64,000 nucleotides of DNA from Cocos nucifera. Its lineage: Eukaryota > Streptophyta > Magnoliopsida > Arecales > Arecaceae. How positions within the stretch are numbered: position 1 is the stretch's first letter; every line of letters starts with the position of its first letter. The position numbers and the translations under genes are program-made. Shown here in pieces: positions 32,880 through 45,639 of the stretch. The notes under the pieces were generated by a model, which saw only the letters and a program-made list of their open reading frames with translations, was not told the origin of the DNA and made no database searches. The stretch covers positions 170,001-234,000 of the forward strand of contig QRFJ01004311.1 of NCBI GenBank assembly GCA_006176705.1, in the 5' to 3' direction.

Positions 32880-34440
32880 GCCAACTCAGTTTCTCATGGC
32901 ATAAATTTTATTATGCCATGTATCATACCATACATGGCCGCATGTGATTTTTTTCTCTATTTTTTTAAATTTCATTTCATACTGAGAGATGCAGATGGAG
33001 GAAATATTGGCGGAGGATGAAACGATGCGGATAGAGGGTGGAGAGGAGCCGTGGGGTGCGGGTTCGTCGAGGCCGGGGGGTGGGGGGTTGGGGTGGAGTG
33101 GTGGTGGTCTCACGGAGCTATGAGAGGTGCGGGGTATGGGTTCGCCAGAGTCGGAAGGGAGGGTGTGGTGGTCATGCGGACCTAGGGGGACGAGGTGCGG
33201 ATTCATCGGTTCCGGGAGGGACGAGGGTTGTGGTCGAGCGGAGCCATAAGGGGCGTAGGGTTTGCCGAAGCCGAAGGATAGAAGAGAAGGGGGATCGGAT
33301 GCGATGGGGATAGCAGGTGCGATGTGGATGACAGCAAGACAGGATGAGACCACAGCTTGGGCCTCATGAGGTGGTCGTGGATCGTCGGGGGCATAGGGGG
33401 AGGCATGGGCTGGGGGTGCTGTGGGAGGAAGGGAAGGAAAGGAGGGAGGAAAGAAAAAAAAAAATAAATATTTGAAAAGAAAGAGAAAAAAATAATATTT
33501 TTTATTAATTTAAAAATACTATTTATATAATAACACATTATTTTTTAAAAAAATATTTCTTAAAAAATAAATAATAAAATATTATTTTTAAAAAATATTA
33601 TTTTTAAATAATATGTTATTATTAATAAAATAATAGCATATTTTTATTACTAATAAAATAATATCATTATACTATTTTTATTAAAATAATATTTTATTTT
33701 TTATAAAAAATATTTATTTTTTTTATTATTAATAAAATTTTAAATAATAAAATATTAATATTTTATTAATAATAAATTAATATTATTGATTAATAATAAA
33801 ATATTATTTTATTCTTTAGAGAAGGAAAAGAAAAAAATATTTAGATTTTTTGAATATTAATAAAATATTATTATTTGATTAGCAATATGATAAGATTATA
33901 ACTTCACTTACCAAGGAATCTAAATTTTTTAAATATTTTTTAAAATTTTATTTTTATTAATAATTTTAAAATACTCTTTTATAATAACATATTATTTTAA
34001 AAAAAATTATTTCAAAAAATTAATAATAAAATATTATTGTTAAATATTAATTTTTTTAAAAAATAAATTTTAAAATATTAGTTGTTAAATAAATAGTTTT
34101 TTTAAAATTAATAATAAAAATATTTTTTAAATAATAAAAAATATTTTAAATTAATATTTATTAAAATATTTTTTTAATAATATTTTTTAAATATTAATTA
34201 TAATAAATATTAATAGTTTTTTTATTGCGATCGAGATCCGTGTTTGCTGAGAAAAAAAAAGGGAGTGGTGGTGTGGTGGCATCGACGGATATGGAAGAGA
34301 TATGAGAAGAAGAAAAGAGGGGGTGGGGGTGTGATTGGGATTAGCATTTGTCGAGAGAGAAGAGGAGCCATAATGGGACGGCATCAGCGGGTACGACGAA
34401 GATATGAGAATAAAAAAAAGTTAAAATATTATTTTATTAA
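32880..34440. repeat. GC-rich/AT-rich mosaic repeat related to the foldback element
   Basis: It starts with a 9-bp palindrome (ATGGCATAA...TTATGCCAT, 32897-32920). Then come CGCATGTGATTTTTTT, CATTTCATACTGAGAG, a G-rich stretch (33000-33440), a GAAGGGAAGGAAAGGAGG-type purine tract, and a long A/T core with the AAATACTATTTATATA module at about 33515. This order matches one arm plus core of the element at 20811-23050. A second GC-rich patch (34225-34400) is not clearly the inverted arm, so this copy may be truncated or rearranged. ORFs here are composition artefacts. Confidence 0.5.
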
Positions 34441-34766
34441 ATAATAAAAAATATTATATTCAATAAAAATAAAATAAAATATTAAAAAAATTAAAAATAT
34501 TTATTATTAAAAAATTTTAATAATTATAACCATGAGTATCTGCCCACGTAATGTGCAGGCCTTCGATTAGTTTAATTATATAATTTGACGATGGTTTATT
34601 GTTGCAGCATCTATTGCGATAACTGCAATGCAGTAATATTCTCTTTAATTCATAAAAAAATTCTAAAATATCTTCACCTCTCACCAACACTTCGGCCAAG
34701 CGCGATGTTAGGAGCCGTCAAAATAGACCAAAATCGCATTGACCACCGGTAATAAAATTTTATAGA

Positions 34767-35280
34767 GAATGACAAAAATATATTTCTAACTAATAACCAT
34801 CGTTCAATTGTTATAACGACTATAAATTTATGATCTCAATGCTCTAAGCCCATGACTTAAGCCACATCTCTTATGTAGAACCCATTTATTGGAGGAAAAA
34901 CCTAGTTCATTCCCCAATATAGCAAGCAGCAACGATTTGCCTCAAAATATTGTCGAATCATATGCCACGATTTGACCGTCATCGCCCAAGCTTTCTCCAA
35001 ACTAGAATAGACCAGGGGCTGGCTGACTTGGGACGCTTCCAGGAAGCACACTTCTGATGCTTAAAAAGTGCCAAGGGCAGTCAACAATATGGTATAGCTC
35101 TATCAGACTGTAATTTTATGAAAATGTACAAAAAAAAAAAAAATTTTGGAGAATGACATATATACTTCTAACTAATAACTACATATTCAAATGTTATAGT
35201 TACCATTCATATGATCTCAAACTTTAAGCCCATGTCTTCAACGATATCTCTTATATGAAACCCACTCATTAGAGGATGGA
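34767..35280. repeat. Diverged direct repeat pair (~130 bp, 380 bp apart)
   Basis: 34767-34905 and 35150-35280 share, in order, AGAATGACA, TTTCTAACTAATAACCA or CTTCTAACTAATAACTA, a TGTTATA segment, ATGATCTCAA, TAAGCCCATG, ATCTCTTAT and AACCCA. This suggests tandem copies of one unit with drift. Confidence 0.6.
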
Positions 35281-38200
35281 TCCCGGATGCTAGATTCGGA
35301 ATTAGAATTCGAATTGAAATTGATTAAAATGAGAATGGAAATGGCCATATCCTCCAATATTTTTGATTTATGAATAGAATCTGGATCAAAATAAAATTTG
35401 AATACTAAATAAAAGTAAGAATTGAGGTTTAGGAGATCGGACCATCCTTATTCCTTAAAAATGAAAATAAATTTTTTTCAACTAAATAATTAAAATAAGG
35501 GTCATCCATTTCCATTGTCCAACTCTCTCCATCTAGATTAATATGCCCCGGTTCATCCCCTCTGGTGTGTCTGGTCTTTTGATTCTTGCGGCTATTTTCT
35601 TTCCGTCATGAAGGAGCTAAAAGGCGTTGACGCCGATAAACGCCACAAAAGGTTTCTTTTTTAAGCGGAAGGCCTTGATCACAAGTCCAAACTTTGGGTA
35701 TATCGTTCCACCGGAATCCGGGGAAGATGGCCTCACGGTCCCCTCTTTGCTTCTATTTTCGCCAACGAAGTCATTTCCGGGCAGTTTCGAGGTTGTGCAC
35801 TGAAGCGTCTCAAAGTCAATGATTGAACCAGATGATTGACCTTTTATACGAAATCAAGCAGATAGAATCATGGACTTGGTTCTTTGTTACGGGTGACGTT
35901 ATCACGGCATATCTCTTTTTTTTTTTTTAAAAAAAAAAAAAAATCATAGCTGGACGTATCTTGTTAACGACGGCATCTTGACAAAAATGCTGCATGAGAG
36001 GAAGAATAAGATGTTGCAGATCTTCTATTTAATCAAATATAAGAAGGAGAATCACCAGAGATAACAAAGTTTTGAGAGTTGAGAATTATGGTATTTCACT
36101 TTTTTAAGAAAAGAATTATGGTATTTCAAAATTTTTTCCCTCCTTTTTTTCTGTATTAGACTTTTTGGTTATATTATTATGATATGTTGTTTTCAAATCA
36201 TGGTAACTAATAGTAATTGTTATTACAGTTATTATGTTGTCCGTGGATAACTATTATTTATTAAGAAAACAGTACTTTTGAACACCTCAACTTTGCCCGA
36301 ATTTCACACACGCTACCTCCATTTAAAAAATTTTTATTTAAAATCCTAATACTATATTTCGTTGCAATGTGATCTTTACATCCATCTTTATTAATCGGGG
36401 GTTCTTACATTACATGACTATTACATGGTAACTTAATTTCTTAAAGCTATTATTAAGACTGATATATATATATATATATATTTTATTTTATTTTATTTTT
36501 TATTTTTCAGAAATATGCATTGCTTAGAACTTCTACCTTATAATTATCCGATTCTCCTCGCCATCTTCTCGCAAGCACCAGCCACCAGGTGTTCGCCATG
36601 GCCGACATGGGACGTACCATCCCATCCCATCCTCAACTCCGCCCGAGCAACCTTGTCTAAGACAAAAAGACATGGCCAATGGGCAGACGCGCAAAAGGCT
36701 TTTGTTCTTCCTAAGGATTGCTTGTAGGCGAGGGTGAGGGAGAGAGAGGACCAAAAGGGAGAGATGGATCAAACAGAAAATGTGAAGAAGTAATTGCTGA
36801 GCATGGCCCTGAGTTGGTGGGTATTTGTGCTACTTATGGATGGTTATTAATGGAGTCATTTAGAAGATGGATAAGGATCGCATTGCTAAAGAATGAAGTC
36901 AGTGATCTAATCAAAAACTTTGAAAATAGAAGAAGTGTGTGAAAATGGATGTGTTGAGGGGTCAAAGGATAATATTTCCTATTTATAATTATTCTCACAT
37001 AAACCTATTTAAAGAACGTTTTTGTTTATGCAGCTGCAGCCCCCCTACACCAAAACCACTCTCCAAAAAAAAAAAAAAAAAAATGGAGCAAGAAAAATGT
37101 AAGGTGTGGGGGTCCGGTACGAACAGAGAGAGCCCATAATTAGGCCGGATCCAGCTACAAATCTAAATAATTAATCATGGGCCCGGCATTCGCATGTCCA
37201 GATCGCCCTGTTCAGATCTACACCTTATCATTTTTACAGAGTCTAGCCCATATTATTCCAGGAGAAATCTTGATAGACTGAAGAGATGATGTTAATTGAA
37301 CAAAGAAAATCTCTATATAATAAGCTCTTATTAATTATATGTCAAAATATACTCGAAAAATATTTAATACTTTTTTTTTTTTTTTTAATCAAAATCCTCA
37401 TTTCCATCTGGGTCGAATTTTGCACAATTATTTGATAGATGAGAAATTTCAGCCCATGGACTGTGAAGCCTAGTCCATGGATGAGACTGCCAAACTAACC
37501 GTGAGCCAAGTCTTACTCACCCCCTGGTCTAAAAATGTGAAGTCTTCATCGAAAGGCTATATCTTGATGACTCACAACTATGTCGGATGATTCCTCATGG
37601 CATGGCATCAATTTATGTGATGATATCATCATCTTGATGTACATTAGTCATCTTGAGTTTGGAGTTTCAAGGAGACTAGGGTCAGTCAAGGTATTGGACT
37701 CTGGGATCATCATGGGACTCATAGCTCATTTTTTATGAGCGAAGATCTCGGCAGCCGTTAGGATCAAAACGTTGACACAATTCAAAATGAGACTAGGGTT
37801 CAAGCGGTTTGGAGGAAAGTATTAGGGTCGGATTAGAAATCCTCACATTATTAAAATGTGGATTGGATTTGGCTACTTGATACTCAATCTTGACCTAAAC
37901 TAACCTTAAACAAATGCAATGTCTTCTTTGCCCAAGGCTCTAAGTTATAAATTTATCAAGTTAATCGTCTATCTTCATTGTTGAGCGATAATTAATTACA
38001 TGTTCTTTACTCTTTATCGACCTTACGAGGCTGCCAACTATTTTAGTAAAGTCAGTGGGTGTCAATATGAGTGGTTTGGATTTGAGTGTGCTCTTCATAT
38101 AATTTTAGCTGGACTTCATTCCCAGAAATCACACAACCCTTCTTATTCTGAATAAAAAAAATTATCGATAATGTTTTAAGATATTGATGCTTTCTTACAT

Positions 38201-38383
38201 GATATATTTTTTGAGAGAATTTAACAGGATACTTTTATAGTACAGCCAAGCAGCCCAATCAACATTCATCTTTCTTATAGTTTATCATTTTTTGGTGGTC
38301 TTATGGTTTAGCATTACTTGTTAATTTGATTCAATCAAAAAGTTCTACCACGTTGATAAAATAAGTTTCCAACGTGACTTGAT

Positions 38384-38388
38384 ATAGG
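38384..38388. repeat. Target-site duplication (left) of LARD
   Basis: ATAGG directly precedes the LTR. The identical ATAGG follows the element at 45640-45644. Confidence 0.9.
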
Positions 38389-40678
38389 TGTAATGACCCG
38401 CCCAGGCCGAAAGGGGCCCAAGTCACCATCACGCACGCAACAGAAATCGGAGTCTTCTTCCCTCTCTTTTCCAACGAAATCAAGGCTAAGGGAGTTCGAT
38501 TTTGCTTAGGAAACTTCCTTATAAGAAGACCTCTCTCGTTCCCTTAGGACTCCATAGGTGATCATTGAGAAATCGCCGCAAATCATTGGGAGGTCTTCCA
38601 TGGATTTGCTATTGAGAAGAAGGATCGTCGGAGGCCGCCGGAGCAGTTAAGCTCCTTTCTTTTTCTTCTTTACTTCATTTCTGTATTGCTGGCGCCGATT
38701 AGAGGCAGTGAGTCGCCGACCTTGGATTCAAATAGGATAGTCCCTATTTTGGGATATTTGCCTGCACACCGCTAGCCACAACTGCCCGCTCAAGTTGTCG
38801 CCAAAGGCCATGATTTACCGCTGCCGAGGGCCGTCATGGGTGACCGGCCCCATCACCTACGGCCACGGGCGGGTGAATGGGGAAAACAGGAGGGGTATGT
38901 TTTAGAAACAAGAAGAGAAGAAAGAGAGGTCTCTCTCTTGATTTATAATTAACTAAATAATTAATTAGCTACTTAATTATTTTAATAATAAAGAATATAA
39001 AAAAATAAAATAAAAGAAAGAAAAGAAGAGGAGGAAAAAGGAGAGAGGAAAAGGTTCCTTTCTCTCTCTCTTCTAATTATTTAATTAAATTAATTAATTA
39101 ATTAATTAATTAATAACTTAATTATTTATTTTTTTTGTAGATAGATTATTAAAAAAGAGAGAAGAAGAAAAAAAAAGAGGAAGAATTTTGAAGATGGGGT
39201 GTGGACCCCACGAACTCCGAAAGAAGATTTTCAATATTTAATTTGATTTATTTAAAAAAATTAATTTGAAGATATAAAAAAATAATTTCTTGAATGAGAG
39301 AACATCGAGCAAGGTTCTTAAGATCTAAATTATAAGCTCGATAAGTTTCTCTCACCTTCTCTCTTCACTTTTTTTCTCTAAAATTTTCTCTCTCTAAAAA
39401 TCTTGGAAAAAGAGTATGGACCTTGGTGAATCCCGATAGAGGATTTAGGATTTTAAATTGATCGAATTGATTTATTTTGAAAAATTAAATTAAATTTATA
39501 GGAGAATAAATTTCTGGATAGGAGGACATTAAGTAGAGTTTTGATGGCTAGATCATAGTCTTGAGAGTTCAGTTTATCACAAATAGAGGTAAGAGTCTCT
39601 GCACATAATCACCATTTATATATGTTACTTTACTGATTGGTTTCGTATTGTTGGTTTTATATCATTGAATTTATATTGATGAATTATTATGTTGAGATAC
39701 TAATATGGCTGGTATAATGTTTCAGCATGAGTATGTTATGTATTTATCATATATGTGTATCAATGATTAATGGTATGAGTGTATGGATATGATATATTTA
39801 TTTTGAACATCATATAAATCATAATTGATAAGATAAAATCAGCATGTAATAATTGAATAAAAAGGATATGGTTTGGACTAGCCTCGTCATGTGGATAGCC
39901 AGCTAGGAGCTTATGCTTGGGATAGTCCCCATGAGATTATATGTGAGATTATGGGTTAGACCATGATTGAGATAGTCCGTCAGGAGCTTATGCCTGGGAC
40001 AGCTCCCATGGGCTTACGCATGGGATTATAGGTGAGACTATGATTTGATAGCCCACTAGGAGCTTATGCCTAGGACGGCCCCCATGAGCTTATGCGTGGA
40101 ATTATGGATGAGACCATGAATTGAGATTGAGGCATGATCTTGATTAGTCCAAAATCAGAAAGAAAAGATTAAGAAATATGAAAGTATAATAAGAAAAAAA
40201 ATATGATAAATTATGGAACCAACGTTAAATGAAAAAGTTTCATGTGTTGACATATGATATACTTGATACACACTCATTTGATTGATTCTGTATATACATT
40301 CACACTTTATTATATTTTTAAATTAAATTATTATTATTGATGAAAGTGTATAGTAATTCTTACTGGACTGTAAAGCTTATCATCTCTTTTTTCTTCAGAG
40401 TTATAGGATACATAGATTTAACGATGGTTGAAATCATAATTGAAAGGATCAATTAGATAAAGCACCATCAGTAACAAATGGATAATCGAATTTTGTAAAT
40501 TATATAAGGATGAAATTTATTCATGTAAAATTATTTATTATGAATTGAGATCGATAGTGTTCGTAGAATGTTGGAATTGTAAGTAATTATTTAGGCCTTG
40601 CATATTCTCTAGGATATTAGTCTAGGGTTTATGTAGCCATCGCGTACTCGATCAGGATGCTGGGTTTGGGACGTGACA
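38389..40678 (+). repeat. 5' LTR of LARD (2290 bp)
   Basis: It carries an ATTA microsatellite (about 39090-39113) and three tandem units of about 70 bp (about 39893-40105) marked by AGGAGCTTATGCCTGGGAC and CATGGGCTTACGC. It ends CGTGACA at 40678. Confidence 0.92.
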
Positions 40679-40681
40679 AAA

Positions 40682-40693
40682 TGGTATCAGAGC
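40682..40693 (+). other. Primer binding site of LARD
   Basis: TGGTATCAGAGC, an exact complement to the 3' end of plant initiator tRNA-Met, three bases after the LTR. Confidence 0.92.
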
Positions 40694-43208
40694 TTAGGTT
40701 TAAGATCACTAAGGACCATGGTATAAGTAATATCAAAGCTTAAGATTATGATTATTCGAAATTGTAACTTAAATAGTACTTGAACTTAGAGTTATGATCT
40801 TTAGAGATGGTGAGTTAAGGAATATTTGAGTATAAGGTTATGACCACTAAGGATATGACAAAATGATATTTGAACTTAAGATTTTGATCAATAGGAATAT
40901 GATAGACATAGCAGATACGATTCAAAGTTTGGATTTTAAATCAATAGATATTGTGATGAAATTTACACATAGGAGATGAATGATAACAGAACTGATGAGT
41001 TATATCCTAAATTTCAATAAGGTTTGATCCAAGTATGAGATATTTTGATTATGGAATAAAGTGTGATATATTAATATATTGTATGGTGTATACTTGTTCA
41101 ATTGTTATTTAGATGATTTAGAATTCTAAACTTGATATGGGTAAAGACCATGATGATTTTTATAATTCTTGATGTTAATTATTTGATCGCTATTACAATT
41201 TTGGAAGTTATTTAGGATATGGCCTACATGAAAATTTAATTATATGAGTGAAGATGGAAAATATATTTTTATTGATAGATTGGCTTTCATTGTGAGAGCA
41301 CGATATAAAAAATATTAAAATTTAGGCTATGATCACTTGGGATTATGACCTAAGTAATGCTTAAACTTAAGGTTATGATCACTTGGGATTGTGACCTAAG
41401 TAATGCTTAAACTTAAGGTAATGATCACTAGAGATATTATTGAAGTCACAGTAAAAATTTAAAGTTTGAAGTTGGGATCATTAGATATTATGATGAGATT
41501 TATGCATACGTGATGTCCATGATGCACGTAACAGAATTGATGAGTTACCTTGGATTTTAATAAGTTAGGTTTGACCTAATAGTTAGAAATACTGATTCAA
41601 GAACATAATTTACAATATTTATATATTATAACGCATTGATATACTTATTTAATTATTATTAGATGATTTTAAAATTTCAATTTGATGTGGGTGCAAACCA
41701 TGATAGGCCCTCCTAGTTTTGTTGCCGATCGTTTTGGTTGCAAATATTGGGTTTGGTAATAAATTATTTCAAGTGTGAAATAATATTTGAAAATTGCATA
41801 AATTGGTAGATTAACAATTGATTATATTGATTAGTTTAGTTTTTATTAAGATGACATCAAATATATATTATGATAGAAATTTTGATAATTTAAATTATCA
41901 TCTTTGGATCAACTTACTTAATTTTCTTATATTTGTGGAGATTATTGAGTAATGTTAGATTTTAAATCAGGTTTAGGTTTCTAAGTAGATTGGATATATC
42001 ATGCTATTGTTATTAAATTGAGTTGAGAAACTTTTGAAAAACTTATATAAGTCTTAATATATAAGGAATAATATTTCATCCGTCAATTTATTTATACTAA
42101 GACTTGTGATGAAGAAACTTTTATATATAATAATTGGATTAATTTTACTCATTGTGGTATTGATTTGGGATCTTCTAATTTGTTAGAGATTTGAACTAAT
42201 TCTTTTACAAAGAAAGGTTGATATAAAATCATCCTCTTGATTATCAGGTAAAACATAGATATATTGGATTCTAGATGAGTAGTGGAACTTGTACAAAGAT
42301 TTCAAACATGAAAGTGGATTAAAGTTAATCTGAATATAATATGCTTGAGGACAAAGAAACTTAAATATTGGCTCTAAATCCATCCAAAAATTTAAAAGAT
42401 TGGATTCTGAAGTAAAACAGTATTCTTGTCGGGATTCATTAGAGAAATCTAGAGACTTCATAGGTTTAGATCAGAGTGTGCAGTGAAAGTATGGTGGATA
42501 ATTTTTTTTTACTAAAACTAGTCAAGAATACTAATTTTCAGCTCAACAAATGCAGCGATTAAAGTCTTGAGTTGATTTTAAAACTGCCATTAATAAAAGA
42601 AAGATAAGTTTGTTGATTCTTTAGGCTCATTTTGATGTTGCACTATAATCTTCAGTAATTGGTTTTTCATTATTAGTGATATTTAGAAGAAATCTGAGCA
42701 TCTTAAGTTTAGAAATTATGGATTAATAATCTTTGGTTGAACTCAAATATAGAATATTTCAAATATGGATATTCTGTTCTAGAGCTTTGATATTATTACT
42801 CCATTTATTTGAATAAATTTAAGATTTTCTATGGTAAGAGTTTAATTGTTACATTATGCTGAAGTTAAAAGGATAAAGAAGTTTATAGATCATGGTGAGC
42901 ACTTACTACTCTAGATTCTTCTAATTTTAGTAATCAGATTGATTATGATGTTCATGCGAGATTTAATAAGAGCAAATAATTTTATGAGTAAGGAAATAGG
43001 GTATTATAAGCCAAGACTAAAGAAATTAAGAAAATTTATTATCTTATAGATAAAATAGATCTAATTTGAAATTTCACATAATTAATTATGTTAAGGACTT
43101 ATGAAAATCCAATGGAGCAATCACAGTGAAAGAGAGGCTACATGAAAAATAAGAGATAAGTATCCACAGTTAGAATTTTTAGGTATGTTAATTTCAAGGA
43201 TGAAATTA
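40694..43208 (+). other. Non-coding interior of LARD, with short tandem units
   Basis: The first ~800 bp is a degenerate array of GGTTATGATCACTTGGGAT, GACCTAAGTAATGCTTAAAC-like units with a period near 46 bp in its clearest part (41328-41436). The rest is AT-rich without tandem structure; the ORF at 42183-42461 (minus) shows no known domain. Confidence 0.7.
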
Positions 43209-43225
43209 TTTTAAGAGGAGGAGAA
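43209..43225 (+). other. Polypurine tract of LARD
   Basis: AAGAGGAGGAGAA ends directly at the first base of the 3' LTR, the expected plus-strand primer site. Confidence 0.9.
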
Positions 43226-45639
43226 TGTAATGACCCGCTCAATCTTTGGGCCTTTAGACCCGGCCTGAACAAAAGAGGCCCAAGTTACCATCATGCACGC
43301 AACAGAGAGGAGGAAGAAGACTCCCAACCGGAGTCTTCTTCCCTCTCTTTGCCAACGAAATCAAGGCCAGGGGAGTTCGATTTTGCTTAAAAAACTTTTC
43401 GATAAGAAGCCCTCTCCCATTTTCCTAGGTCTCCATGGGTGATCATTGAGAAATCATCGCAAATCGTTGAGAGGTCTTCGATGGGTTTGCTGCCGAGAAG
43501 AAGGGTCGTCGGAGTAGGTAAGCTCCTTTCTTTTTCTTCTTTACTTTGTTTTCGCATTGCCGGTGCTAATTAGAGGCAATAAGCCACCGACCTTGGGTTC
43601 AAATAGGATAGTCCCTATTTTGGAATGTTTGCCTGCATACTGCCAGCCATAGCTGCCCACTCAGGCTGTCATCGGAGTCCACGATTCGCCACTGTTGAGG
43701 ACCGCCATGGGTGACCGGCCTTGTCACCTATGGCCATGGGCGAGCGAACAAGGAAAATAGGAGGTCTGTTTTGGGAATGAGAAGAGAAGAGAGAGAGGTC
43801 TCTCTCTTGATTTATATTTAATTAAATAATTAATTAGCTACTTAATTATTTTAATAATGAAGAATATAAAAAAAATAAAATGAAAGAAAGAAAAGAAGAG
43901 GAGGAAAAAGGAGAGAGGAAAAGGTTCCTTTCTCTCTCTTCTAATTATTTAATTAAATTAATTAATTAATTAATTAATCACTTAATTATTTAATTTTTTG
44001 TAGATAGATTATTAAAAAAGAGAAGAAGAAAAAAAAAGAGGGAGAATTTTGGAGATGGGGGTGTGGACCCCATGAACTCCGAAAGAAGATTTTTAATATT
44101 TTATTTGATTTATTTAAAAAATTAATTTGAAGATATAAGAGAATAATTTCTTGAATGAGAGGACATCAAGCAAAGTTCTTAAGACTTAAATTATAAGCTT
44201 GATAAGTTTCTCTCTGTACCTTCTTTCTTCACTTTTTTTCTCTAAAAATTTTTCTCTCTATTTTCTCTCTCAAAAATTTTCTTTCTCTTTATGGATTTTT
44301 TTTCTTTAGAAATCTTGAAAAAAGAGTATGGACTTTGGTGAATTCTAATAGAGGATTTAGGACTTTAAATCGATCGAATTGATTTATTAAGAAAAATTAA
44401 ATTAAATTTATAGGAGAATAAATTTTTGGATAGGAGGACATTGAGTAGAATTTTGATAGCTAGATCATAGTCTTGACGGTTCTATTTATCATAAATAAAG
44501 ATAAGTGTCTCTGTACATAATCATTATTTATATATGTTACTTTATTGATTGGTTTCGTATTGTTGGTTTTACATCATTGAATTTATATTGATGGATTATT
44601 ATGTTGAGATACAAATATGGCTGGTACAATATTTCAGCATGAGTATGTTATGTATTTACTATATATATGTATCAATGATTAATGGTATGAGTGTATGGAT
44701 ATGATATATTTATTTTGAACATCATATAAATTAGAATTGATAAGATAAAATCAACATGTAATAATTGAATGAAAATGATACAATTTGGACTAGCCTCATC
44801 ATGTGGATAGCTGGTCAGGAGCTTATGCCTGGAACAGTTCCCACGGGATTACATGTGGGATTATGGGTTAAACTATGATTGAGATAATCCGTCAGAAGCT
44901 TATGCTTGGGACAGCCCCCATAGATTTACGCGTGGGATTATGGGTGAGACCATGATTTGATAGTCCGTTAGAAGTTTATGCCTAAAATAGCCCCCACGGG
45001 CTTACGCGTGGGATTATGGGTGAGATCATGAATTAAGATTGAGGTATGATCTTGATTAGTCCAAAATCGGAAAGAAAATATTAAGAAATATGAAAGTATG
45101 ATAAGAGAAAAATATGATAAATTATGGATGCAACGTTAAATGAAAAAGTTTCATATGTTGACATATGATATACTTGATACACACTCATTTGATTGATTCT
45201 ATATATTTGATATATGCATTCGTGCTTTATTATACTTTTAAATTAAATTATTATTATTAGTGAAAGTGTACAGTAATTCTTACTGGGCTATAAAGCTCAT
45301 CACTTCTCTTTTTTCTTTTTTCATTTCAGAATTACAGGATACATAGATTTGGCGATGGTTGAAATTATAATTGAAAAAATTAATTAGATAAAGCACCATC
45401 AGTGACAAATGGATGATCGAGTTCACCATCAGTGACAAATGGATGATCGAGTTTTATAAATTGTATAAGAATTAAATTTATTCATATGAAATTATTTATT
45501 ATGAATTGAGATCGATAGTGTTCGCAAAATGTTAGGGTTGTAAGTAATTATTTAGGCCTTGTATATTCTCTAGGATATTAGTCTAGGATTTATGCGGCCA
45601 TCGCATACTCGATCAGAATGCTAGGTTCGAAGCGTGACA
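43226..45639 (+). repeat. 3' LTR of LARD (2414 bp)
   Basis: Homologous to the 5' LTR, including the ATTA tract (about 43955-43980) and the three ~70-bp units (about 44813-45030). It has an extra GAGGAAGAAGACTCCC-containing insertion near its start and a tandem duplication of CACCATCAGTGACAAATGG at about 45395-45450 that the other LTR lacks. Confidence 0.92.

Larger units (their letters stand above)
34441..38388. other. Intergenic DNA, no gene recognised
   Basis: Contains a diverged direct repeat (34767-34905 and 35150-35280), a T12/A16 mirror tract near 35921-35943, (TA)n near 36460-36482 and poly-A near 37062-37083. ORFs at 36515-36727 and 36718-36942 look partly protein-like but have no known motif or supporting splice sites. 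37100-38388 holds nothing identifiable. Confidence 0.5.
38389..45639 (+). mobile_element. Non-coding LTR retrotransposon (LARD type), complete ends
   Basis: Two LTRs (38389-40678 and 43226-45639) beginning TGTAATGACCCGC and ending CGTGACA flank a 2547-bp interior. A perfect primer site (TGGTATCAGAGC, 40682-40693) follows the first LTR, and a purine tract precedes the second. Exact ATAGG duplications flank the whole. The interior has no gag or pol: every ORF is short, and no protease, RT, RNase H or integrase motif was seen. It is therefore non-autonomous and must have been copied by another element's enzymes. Many LTR-LTR differences show it is not recent. Confidence 0.93.

Noticed and set aside
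32886..33538. 155-codon Pro/Ser-rich ORF on the minus strand
   Set aside because: Lies in a repeat related to the foldback element, with low-complexity composition and no motif.
36515..36942. Two adjacent ORFs that look partly protein-like
   Set aside because: No recognisable family; possible acceptor CAG near 36510 but no matching upstream exon or donor was found.
38389..45639. Reading the two 2.3-kb repeats as a segmental gene duplication
   Set aside because: Primer site, purine tract, TG..CA ends and exact 5-bp duplication identify them as LTRs.
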